Shown here in pieces: positions 55,787-64,000 of a stretch of 64,000 nucleotides of DNA. Positions within the stretch are counted from its first letter, which is position 1, and every line of letters begins with the position of its first letter. The DNA lies in NCBI GenBank assembly GCA_963377175.1, contig CAUJNA010001635.1:193907-257906 (forward strand), in the 5' to 3' direction. The translations under genes and the position numbers were made by a program. The notes beneath the pieces were generated by a model that saw only the letters and a list, made by a program, of their open reading frames with translations, was not told the origin of the DNA and made no database searches. Source of the DNA: Effrenium voratum. Its lineage: Eukaryota > Sar > Dinophyceae > Suessiales > Symbiodiniaceae.

Positions 55787-55845
55787 CCCAGCTCGATGCA
55801 GCATCAGCTTCGTCCACTGCAGCATCTGCTGCCCGAAGCTGCTAC
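55787..55845 (-). CDS. Candidate small exon
   Basis: TTGGCGCAG precedes on the minus strand; the frame reads SSFGQQMLQWTKLMLHRAG to a possible donor GG/GTCCAT. The frame remains open for about 35 codons beyond. No family recognised. Confidence 0.25.
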
Positions 55846-56205
55846 CTGCGCCAAACCCCGAGCGACTCTCGAACAATCGTTTAGGGAAGGCTCAAATCGC
55901 CACAAAAACGGTTGGTGGACATGAATCCACACCTAATTGATGTCCACCAAAGGGTCCCCTATTCAAAATTCACACACGAGCACTCATGATTCCCAGAGAC
56001 GAACCGGCGTGCGCAGTGCAAACTTGGTTTCATTTGGCATTGGAATAACACATCTTCCTTGGCCCTTCCCGACTGCTGATCACTTTTCAGCTTTGAGGCT
56101 AAGGGTGGATGGCCGTCCCCATCAACCCAATGAATGGCACCTGTGACTTGGGTAATATGTAAAAGCCACCTCTGACATGGGTGGCCACCTCTTTTTCAGA
56201 ACCTC

Positions 56206-56508
56206 ACATCTCGCAGGTGCCTTGTCGCTTGGCATAAGGCATGCGGGTGGGTAGGAAAGGCTTAAAGGCCAACCGGAAGCCATGGACCGACGCATCAAGC
56301 CGTTCATAGCACAGGCGCGGCATGTTCACATTACTTGAGTCCCGGCCGAGAACAGTTTGACCGCTCGCGCAAAACCGCCTCGAGGTAAGGTCCGTGGGCA
56401 CATCACCTCCAGGCACACGGAAGTGGCACCGTCTGCGCGGTCCACGTGAGACCTGACTCGGGATCCGTACTCCGCTGCGCGTTGAGCGCTGGAGACTGCC
56501 AGTTGCAT
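56206..56508 (-). CDS. Candidate coding segments near a stop, unassigned
   Basis: Two adjoining minus-strand frames look protein-like: QLAVSSAQRAAEYGSRVRSH then VDRADGATSVCLEV (56,508-56,330), and MPRLCYERLDASVHGFRLAF then KPFLPTRMPYAKRQGTCEM ending with a stop near 56,205. They may be parts of one spliced gene end; several AG/GT pairs (for example TGGAG/GTGATG) lie between. No family recognised. Confidence 0.3.
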
Positions 56509-56914
56509 CGAATCTGAGCTCTTATATCTTGAACACAGGGTAACAGCCTGGGTGCTGACATGTTGGTATGAACAATCAGGGACTTCTCATATGGTTGGTG
56601 TTTGGAGTTCCTTTGGACAATCTTGACAGGGCACGGCTAAGCTGAATGCCCATCCCTTCCGCAGTTTGCTCGGCATGGGAGGTGCTTTGATCTCGCTGGA
56701 GCCACAGCCGAAATGTCTGTTTCCCCCAAGGCATGAGAAACAACTAGTGGTTTTGCTGGTTGTGGGATGCTTTTAGTGAGTCCGCCGTTGCATCGATTCG
56801 CGACAGCGCAGTAGGACGGGCTCCCGTAAGTTGCAAATACACTCACAACTGCATGGCTAATCGCAGCTAACCTAAGATGGGGATGTCAGGGTCAACACCA
56901 TCAGCAAGCAGGCA

Positions 56915-57012
56915 TTTACACACAGGTACACACACACAGGTACACACACACATAGGCACGCGCACACAGGCACACGCACAGGCACTCACACACACAGGAC
57001 ACGCACACGCAC
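56915..57012. repeat. CACAGGTACA/CACACG-type repeat
   Basis: CACAGGTACACACACA units and CACGCACA variants. Confidence 0.85.
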
Positions 57013-57365
57013 GAAACAGCGCGGCAAGGGATTGCTGTCTTGTTTCCGTAGAACAACTGACGTTTTCTCGGAATTTGGCAGCCACCTGCTTGCTCAAGGC
57101 AATCGTCCCCGTTAGAAATTTTGACCGGCCGTTCTACTCATAGCTTGCCCAAGTGCCTGCAAGGAGTTTGACTTGCCAAACATTGCGCAAAGTTGACATG
57201 AGCGTGAACATTGCTACCCACCCCACATCTCACGACATTCCACATGCCTCGTCCGCATCTCACACCCAATTTTCAGACTCAACAGCAAAGTTCAAGGTCA
57301 GCCATGCCAGCAGCGCAGATCCTGATCAAACCTCAAACAGCAAGAAGGATCAGGCCAAACGAGCC

Positions 57366-57500
57366 TACTCAAGCATGATGTCAATGTCAACCAATGCTGC
57401 TTCAACATGATCCTTTGCTTCTTGGTGTCCATGGTAAAACCACACACCTGCATGGCCGTCAACCGCCAACTTTCTTGCAGCGCACTGCTTTGGGACAATC
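57366..57500 (-). CDS. Candidate last exon
   Basis: GAGGCTTAAG precedes on the minus strand. With the split codon from 57,575 it reads IVPKQCAARKLAVDGHA, then GVWFYHGHQEAKDHVEAALV and DIDIMLE before a stop at 57,365. A GCAG/GTGTGT donor at 57,448/57,447 is an alternative end. The phase (one leading base) fits the two trailing bases of the exon at 57,575-57,684. No family recognised. Confidence 0.4.
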
Positions 57501-57574
57501 CTTAAGCCTCGTTCTGCCTCAAAAGGCATTATAAATTCAGCGCACATCTATTTGGCCCGGCTCCTCTCAGCGAC

Positions 57575-57684
57575 CCCCCGCCCCTCGTCCCTCGTCCGTC
57601 CCGCCTGGGGAGCCAAGAACGCTCGAAGTCCTCGACTTGCAAGGCCCAGGGCAGCTCCACGCCTTCCAACTTCTCCAAGAACAC
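57575..57684 (-). CDS. Candidate 110-bp internal exon
   Basis: TTTCGACAAG precedes and GTCGCTGAG follows on the minus strand. The frame reads VFLEKLEGVELPWALQVEDF then ERSWLPRRDGRGTRGG, an amphipathic acidic helix followed by a basic Gly/Arg tail, leaving two bases for the next exon. The other two frames are also open because of GC content. Upstream lies a long compound microsatellite, apparently in the preceding intron. Confidence 0.35.
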
Positions 57685-57719
57685 CTTGTCGAAACCACCC
57701 GCGAGCGAGGTGTTTAGAC

Positions 57720-57798
57720 AGGTATGTGTGTGTGTGTGTGCGCGTGTGTGCGCACCTGTGTGTGCGCGCCTGTGTGTGTGTGTGTGTGTGTGCGTGTG

Positions 57799-57842
<44 letters not shown>

Positions 57843-58066
57843 TGGGTGTGTGGGTGTGTGGGTGTGTGGGTGTGTGGGTGTGTGGGTGGGTGGGTGGGTG
57901 GGTGGGTGGGTGGGTGGGTGGGTGGGTGGGTGGGTGGGTGGGTGGGTGGGTGTGTGGGTGTGTGTGTGTGTGTGTGTGTTTGTTTGTTTGTTTGTTTGTT
58001 TGTTTGTTTGTTTGTTTGTTTGTTTGTTTGTGCGTGTCTGTGTGTCTGTGTGTCTGTGTTTCTTTG
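57720..58066. repeat. Compound microsatellite with unit succession
   Basis: Successive blocks from left to right: (TG)n with CGC interruptions, (CGTG)n about 57,790-57,845, (GGTGTGTG)n to 57,885, (GGGT)n about 57,885-57,950, (TG)n, (GTTT)n about 57,978-58,030, then GTGTCTGT units. The minus-strand frames of 141-210 codons over it read only H/T/P repeats and are not genes. Confidence 0.95.
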
Positions 58067-58755
58067 TTTTTGCTTTTGCTGAAACCCGCTCGAAGACCTT
58101 CTTTCGCTGAGTGCCAAGTCGAAAGCATATTGTACGCATGGGCGCACAGATTTCATGTGTATGGTATCATGCTGAAACACCGTTGAAATAAAAGATGCAT
58201 CTATCCTAACTCAATTGCCGAACCAAGATTAACCTTTTCAGAACTTGACGGAACATGGACCAATAGATGGCACAAGTCATAGACTTCTACAGGGACCTAG
58301 AAAGGTGAAATTCACGAAACAAAAGCAATCCCTCGTTGGAGAAGTATCACAATCACACTTGGCATGAGTTGGGAAATGACTGTCTCCCAGTCACATTTGA
58401 CTTGCTGACTTGCTGTGCCTCTTACTAACTTTTCGCAGCATTTGGAGGTCCATGAGTTCAACCCAATCCACACCTCTGACGGACTGGCAAATTCGTTTGG
58501 ATGTTGCCGGCTGCCCAGCTTGGTAGCTGCATGAGGTCATACCACCTCCATACCAAGTCGCATTCTCATGTCCTGCAGCGTCCGGCGTTTGTTTCATTGA
58601 TGACCACTTGCTCGAGCCTCCCCTCAAACCGCCACGCCAAGGACAAGTGAGTTGTGTGGTGCGTATTCCTCGCGAGCCCAAGTACGTTTCTCTTTTCTTA
58701 TACCTCTCTTTGGCATGCGCTTGACATGAGCCATGGCTTCCCAACGGTGTCTCAC

Positions 58756-58844
58756 CGCATTCATGTCTTCGAACCCAAGGCCCGAATGAAACCCAGACCC
58801 GCGGAGAGAGAAAGCCAAGGCACGGCGGAACTCTGCAGCAGCAG
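58756..58844 (-). CDS. Candidate 89-bp internal exon
   Basis: On the minus strand CTGCCTCCGCAG (pyrimidine-rich acceptor) precedes and GTGAGACACC, a near-consensus donor, follows. The best frame reads AAAEFRRALAFSLRGSGFHS then GLGFEDMNA. It joins in phase with the upstream block at 59,066-59,162, whose last base supplies the split Ala codon. No family recognised. Confidence 0.4.
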
Positions 58845-59065
58845 CTGCGGAGGCAGTGCCAAGTCCCAAGGGTTCAGAAGCAGCCCATCCTCAGAGCATG
58901 GCGGACCTTTTTTCGGGCTGTCACTTGGACGCCCGAAGGACAATTGACCCAAAGGAACATTCTCAAATGGTTTTGCATCCCAAGTCTCCGGGGAGCAACC
59001 CTGACAATCTTTGAAGTTGCTGGACCTCTCGTCGATTTTTCTTTGCTGGCAACCTGCAAAAACAC

Positions 59066-59162
59066 CTCTGCCGCCTCTCCGGCGAGTCGGTTTGTGGGCG
59101 GATTCGAGAGCTCCCATTTGCAGCTCCGAGTCCATCGGAAGGCTGGTGCCACCATGCAGGAC
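59066..59162 (-). CDS. Candidate 97-bp internal exon
   Basis: CTCTTGGCGCAG precedes and GTGTTTTTGC follows on the minus strand. One frame reads VLHGGTSLPMDSELQMGALE then SAHKPTRRRGGR and is in phase with the exon at 58,756-58,844. All three frames are open, so the reading frame is provisional. Confidence 0.35.
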
Positions 59163-59579
59163 CTGCGCCAAGAGAAGGCCAGCAAGGAGCGCTGGTTGTG
59201 TCTACTTTAGGGAACCCCCCAAAAAAAGGGTGCTTTTCCTGGTGGTTTCCCATCCAAAATGGGGGCATTCTTAAAAAAGGCGCACCCATGTGAGCTGTTT
59301 CTTCTCCTCACGCCTTACGCATTGTCATGGGCACAACCTCAGACCACGAGGTCTAGTCTTCAGAAATATCCGGGATCAAACCAACAGCAAACATCATGGA
59401 TGACGTTGTCTGACCCCCAACTTGTCAGGTTGCCATATGTTGCCATTGCTACAAGTATTATTTACCACATCCGATCAGGGTTTGCAAGTGCTTTTGAAGA
59501 AATAGAGGTCATTACTCACCGAAGGGTTTCATTTAGACTGGTCTTCCACCCCAGGCTCTATGTTAGTGGACCCGGGGAC

Positions 59580-59720
59580 CCCTGTTTCTCCCAGAGAGTG
59601 CCACAGAACTGCGACTCCTATGCCGATCGGCCTGTTGGGAGAGGAGGATCGCGTTCAGCAGGCGCGCCAGGTCAGCCTCCGTCTGTGGCTGGCCATATCT
59701 TGCCTTGGCACACCCAAAAT
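59580..59720 (-). CDS. Candidate 141-bp internal exon
   Basis: AACGGCGCAG precedes on the minus strand and GTCCCC follows. The frame without a Met reads FGCAKARYGQPQTEADLARL then LNAILLSQQADRHRSRSSVA, a clear Leu/Ala amphipathic helix. Its trailing phase does not fit the favoured frame of 59,066-59,162, so a different donor or an extra exon may lie between them. No family recognised. Confidence 0.35.
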
Positions 59721-60719
59721 CTGCGCCGTTCTTGGGGTTGAAGCATCTTTGTGCGGAAGCGACATCAAAGAGAAACTCCGACCATTTTGTCGGCTTCCCG
59801 ATTTAGAGAGACCCCAAATGCAGCCATCGAGATCGGAGAGTGCCTTCGCCCTCCCCACGGCTTCGTGGCGCTTGATAGGCCAAACAGCTCACTTGCTTCT
59901 CATAAACACCTCACATCTACTCGTCTGTCCATCCATACTTTCTTCCCATGCATCCATTCATATACACATATTGATGCAAGAGGTGTTCATGTGCAGAGTA
60001 CCCCCACCCAACGAGATTTGCTGGCATTTGCTGTACCCCTGAGATATGTCCTTACTGTTTCTAGGCTTCCTAAATTCGACGAGTAAATCTTGCGTCCATG
60101 CATCTGCCAAACCACTTTGAACGGTGTTAATTGTGTTGGGATCTGAGATGTTGAGATGTAAGCTTTTCCGACACTGGTTTTTGAATGTTCAATTCATGCT
60201 CTAAAGCCCAAACGTTCCACAGCTCTTCCCAGCGGCTTAGATTGGAAACACTTGTTGTGCGAATGCATGGACGGAACAACGCTGGATTTCAGGTCCAAAA
60301 AAAAAGGTGGAACGACCCAACTCTACCAAACATCTGCAAACTTCGTCCGACTGTAGCAAAGTGACAATGGTGATCTTGTGGCAACATCTGGCATATTGCT
60401 CGACAGACCCTGCTCTTGCCATAAACATTGCTTCGCCACTCGAAAAATTATTTCCAAGTTTCACCTTATTATTCTTTCACACATGTGCAGCATGGCTGCA
60501 CTCTGTTGAGTCGTGCAGGGGCTAAACGTGGCTAAACCATGCCGAATTGTGCCACCACACAACTCACACTCACGAAGCACCTTGGTTGTCAGCCACGTAT
60601 ACCTCAAATTCATGGAGACCTGGGACAAAGGGAGTATGCATGCCGCCCCTATACAAACATATATGGTAACTGGTTCAGCTTTGCATTCCCGGCTCGAATG
60701 TAAAAGTGATGGACGCCCG

Positions 60720-60860
60720 TCTACCAACCGGAACAAACAGGTGTTCAGCTCCGAAAGCTCTACTCGGAAGCTTTGGCGCCTTGAAACCTCCCGCATTCTC
60801 CGGCAAAGGACTTTCCCCATCTGTGGTGAAAGCGACTCCACCGAGCTTTGAGGGTTCCTG
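60720..60860 (-). CDS. Candidate exon
   Basis: The minus-strand frame reads PSKLGGVAFTTDGESPLPEN then AGGFKAPKLPSRAFGAEHLF and VPVG; a second frame (REVSRRQSFRVELSELNTCL) is also open. Borders not fixed. No family recognised. Confidence 0.25.
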
Positions 60861-61182
60861 AAGAGGTCGGTGAATCATGAATACATGTTCACTGTTTTCG
60901 AGTCATTTCAGCATTGGACATTTGAATTTCATGAAACACCTCCACAGAACTATCAACTACATGGCGTCCCTTTGCGACAACCCCAACAGGGTACTTCACT
61001 GCAAAACATAAACTATCAACATCTATCAGCTACGTCTACCCTCTTGCAACCAATCATGGAAGTGGACAGGGGGCCTTCCCAAAAACAACGTAGTCTTCCC
61101 AACACCTCCTGTCACCTTCCATGTTGATCGGAGGGACTTTCCATGTTGGAGGGTACCACATGCATCCCCGGCCAATTTGGCC

Positions 61183-61300
61183 ATGGGTCAAAATGCAAAT
61201 CGCACCCCCAGTGAACATCCCAATCCCCACTTTTCAGAGGTTCTAAAATGGGTGGTGAATTCACCTACTAACCAAACTGGGATCCCAAAACGGTTTTGAC
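61183..61300 (+). repeat. MITE-like repeat, family 2, copy 3
   Basis: TGGCCATGGGTCAAAAT at the left and GGTTTTGACCCA at the right are inverted. The body ACATCCCAATCCCCAC and TAAAATGGGTGGTG is shared with 22,710 and 36,325. Its right end coincides with the donor side of the exon candidate at 61,300-61,421. Confidence 0.7.
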
Positions 61301-61421
61301 CCACCGGCGAATTTCTCGCCTTTCCGGGGCGCCAGGAAGGGCGCAGCCGCGTCGCCAACAGCGGCCACCAGGTCCCCGGAGAGGCCCGGAGAGCTGATGG
61401 GCTGGAAGGTCACGCAATAGC
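61300..61421 (-). CDS. Candidate internal exon, ~120 bp
   Basis: GATGTTCCGCAG precedes on the minus strand; the donor is either G/GTGGGTC (61,304) or GG/GTCAAA (61,300). The frame reads YCVTFQPISSPGLSGDLVAA then VGDAAAPFLAPRKGEKFAG, with small hydrophobic and Gly residues as in a folded domain. A MITE-like element abuts its 3' side. No family recognised. Confidence 0.4.
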
Positions 61422-61429
61422 CTGCGGAA

Positions 61430-62835
61430 CATCTGGGTGTGGACACCCCACTTTTTGGGTTGGTTGAAAGTGGTTGAAAGGCAGCCCTGGTTGGTGCCCT
61501 GAGGCCCAAATTTGTTGGTGTCCACTTTCAACCCGTTTTTTAGGTTGGTTGAAAGGCAGCCCAACAGGAAGCCAACCAATTTTGGGCCTCATTTTGAGAC
61601 AGTGGCAGAGGTTTTGCCTAATTGACCTATGCGCGACCCGTAGCGGCCATACGGCGTGGGCCTCTTAGGTTGAGTTCATGTTCAGTCCATAAATGACAGG
61701 CCGACAATTGCAGAAGGCAAGGCTACCTGGGAGGATATAAGCAACACATCGATTTGTAGATTTGCCACAAACAGGTCGGCCCACCACCAAAAGAGGAACA
61801 CGTATTGAACACGGCAACCAAACAAGGAGAGATGTCAACCAATGGGCAATAGCGGCAATAGGAGGCAGTGAGTGCCAAAAGGAAGAATGGACAAACATGT
61901 GGCGTTATTATGGTGTGATTGTAGCTACACGCCGGTACACAAGTGTTGTGGGGGCATCCTCCTGGGTTGACATGTCTCCTTGCATATATGTATAATATCA
62001 TGTCATATATACAATGCGCATGACATGTATCATATGTGATACAAATCCTAGCCTAATCGAAATCCTGGGGGCCCAATCGCAATCCGCAATCCACTTAATC
62101 CTTGTTTTGGCTTGTAATCTTCTTAATCCAAAATCCGCGCTGGAAATCCGTGCAACCCATAATCCGCAATCCGCAAGCCGCATGATCTAATCCGTAAACC
62201 ACACAATATGGAATCCGCTAAACATTGGGGATTAAAAGGTTTGAACAAGCTAGAAAGAATTTGCTGGGCTCAAAACAATATCGGGCAACATTGTTGCACC
62301 TCAAAGAAGTGCTTGCGCAAAGCATTCGTAGATCCTTGATGGGGTTGCGGTCATGCACAATCCCAGTGCTATGCCGAACCAACATACCAACATGTGCACG
62401 GAGCGCATTTGTCGGGCCTATCCTGACTTTGTCAACGTATGCTTCCAAAAGAAACCAACATGTTGCTCTACTGCCAACTGACATTGGCCAGTGGTTCAAA
62501 CACTAAACAGTACACAGTGTGCGGTGGATGTATGGCACTTGATTCAGAGAGTTGGCATTGCGAATGGTGGCACAGAACTTTGCGAGCGAACCATGTGCCA
62601 ACTGGGGACTCCTGGATTCTGGTACCTAAACCTCGGCCTGCCTTCCAAGAGGTAGGCATCAAAGAGATCCTCGGGCAGGTCGAAGCCCAGGACCAGCACA
62701 TTCGCGGCTGGGTGATGGAACCTGGGAAGCATCTGGGCATGAATACATACCCCCCGTCTTTCCCTACTACTTTTTTGCCGTTATCGTTTTTTCCTCCTAA
62801 TCGTGTTACAATGTTTTCTGCAACTTGGCAAATCA
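61430..62835. other. No gene recognised; small repeats
   Basis: GGTTGGTTGAAAG and GAAAGGCAGCCC are repeated at 61,457-61,488 and 61,541-61,562, with an inverted CACTTTCAACC between them. AATCCGCAATCC-type repeats run 62,045-62,220. No protein-like block was found. Confidence 0.5.
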
Positions 62836-62837
62836 AA

Positions 62838-63919
62838 CTGGAGAATCCAAACTTGTCAGTACAAGTGTAGTACGCGAAGTACACTTCCGCAGCTCCAGCT
62901 GGAAAATCGCAACTTTGTAGTACACGTCTAGTATGTGAAGTATGCTTCCACAGCTCCAGCTCGAAAATCGCAACTTTGTAGTACAAGCGTAGTAAGCGAA
63001 ATACACTTCCGCAACTCCAGCTCGAAATCGCAACTTTGCAGTACAAGCGTAGTACGTGAAGAACATTTCCGCAGCTTCTGATGGAAAAGCGCAACTTTGT
63101 AGCACAAGTGTAGTAAGAGAAATACACTTCCGCAGCTCCAGCTCCAAATCGCAACTTTTCAGTACAAGCGAAATACGTGAAGTACATTTCCGCAGCTCCA
63201 GCTGGAAAATCGCAACTAGTACAAGTGTAGTACGCGAAGTACACTTCCGCACTCCAGCTCGAAAATCGCAACTTTGTAGTACAAGTGCAATACGCGAAGC
63301 TCCAGCCTGAAAATCGCAACTTTGTAGTACAAGCGCAGTACGCGAAGTACACTTCCGCAGCTTCAGCTGCAAAATCGCAACTTTCAGTACAAGTGTTGTA
63401 CCTGAGGTGGTTTCTGCAGCTCCAGCTGGAAAATCGCAACTTTGTAGTACAAGTGTAGTACGTGAAGTACATTTCCGCTGACCCAGCTGGATAATCGCAA
63501 CTTTGTAGTACACGTGTAGTGCGCGAAGTACACTTCCGCAGCTCCAGCTGGAAAATCGCAACTTTGTGGTACACGTGTAGTATGCGAAGTACACTTCTGC
63601 AGCTCCAGCTGGAAAATCGCAACTTTGTAGCACAAGTGTAGTACGCGAAGTACAGTTCCGCAGCTCCAGCTGGAAAATCGCAACTTTGTAGTGCACGTCT
63701 AGTACGCGAAGTACACTTCCGCAGCTCCAGCTGGAAAATCACAACTTTTCAGCACAAGTGTAGCAAACGAAGTACACTTCCGCAGCCACAGCTCCAAATC
63801 GCAACTTTTCAGTACAATAGTAAACGAAGTACCCTTCCGCAGCTCCAGCTGGAAAATCGCAACTTTGTAGTACAAGTGTAGTACGCGAAGTACACTTCCG
63901 CAGCTCCAGCTGCAGATTG
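62838..63919. repeat. 61-bp minisatellite, about 18 units
   Basis: The consensus begins AAAATCGCAACTTTGTAGTA, continues CAAGTGTAGTACGCGAAGTA and ends CACTTCCGCAGCTCCAGCTG plus G, 61 bp in all. Some units are shortened, notably near 63,210-63,310. Since 61 leaves remainder 1 on division by 3, a minus-strand frame of over 400 codons passes through all three frames of the same unit. This explains the long ORF, which is not a gene. Related units lie at 51,139-51,400. Confidence 0.95.
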
Positions 63920-64000
63920 TCAAGGCTAGTTCTACAAAACGTTATCGTCTTTTTTCTTCTCCTTATCGTTCTACAGTGCTTTGGGAGACGTCACCACAAA

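Noticed and set aside
57529..58180. Long His/Thr/Pro-rich ORFs on the minus strand and Cys/Val-rich ORFs on the plus strand
   Set aside because: They are translations of the compound microsatellite; only the GC-rich part at 57,575-57,684 is kept as an exon candidate.
62468..63742. 424-codon minus-strand ORF, the longest of the right end
   Set aside because: It is the 61-bp minisatellite read through all three frames in rotation; repeat structure fully explains the openness.

Overview
The window looks like nuclear DNA of a dinoflagellate, probably a Symbiodiniaceae-like alga. Four things suggest this. (1) There is no dense array of uninterrupted genes. (2) A 16-base match to the 3' part of the dinoflagellate trans-spliced leader (SL) lies on the minus strand at 18,334-18,349, 59 bases upstream of the ATG of a retroelement ORF. 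(3) DIRS-like (tyrosine-recombinase) retroelement remains are abundant. (4) Short GC-rich exon-like blocks with AG/GT borders sit among long, repeat-filled, intron-like DNA. No rRNA, functional tRNA, CRISPR or bacterial-type operon was seen.

Layout. 1-2,465 is AT-rich, T-rich and (CA)n-like low-complexity DNA that ends abruptly at a GC-only palindrome. 2,470-4,600 holds a small tRNA-like repeat, an unassigned coding-like stretch and an AT-rich zone with repeated CCGAAATATCCGG-type inverted repeats. 4,620-18,350 is a minus-strand retroelement block. Read in transcription order (high to low coordinates), it holds an SL-tagged gag-like ORF, a tyrosine recombinase (YR), a second Gag with a Cys/His knuckle, a domain with a cytosine-methyltransferase-like GGPNC motif, a reverse transcriptase (RT) with FVDD, and RNase H. 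All are broken by frameshifts or stops. The YR gene is split by a 4,584-bp inverted-repeat DNA transposon (10,943-15,526) flanked by TTGG; removing it with one TTGG rejoins the YR reading frame exactly. The Gag-RT-RNase H part is bracketed by 50-bp direct repeats.

18,350-64,000 is of mixed composition with many microsatellites, two minisatellite systems (73-bp and 61-bp units), a 7-bp GCGAGGC array, MITE/SINE-like small repeats and scattered exon-like blocks. Most of those blocks are on the minus strand, the orientation of the retroelements; one pair near 45 kb is on the plus strand. None of the cellular exons could be assigned to a known gene from sequence alone, except a weak leucine-rich-repeat resemblance near 47.75 kb.

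How the parts relate. The retroelement block carries the modules of a YR retrotransposon (Gag, RT, RNase H, YR) but in the order gag-like/YR/Gag/RT/RNase H. It is therefore either a permuted composite or two adjacent elements. A short LGASGP-encoding DNA motif recurs seven times across it on one strand and was not seen elsewhere in the window.
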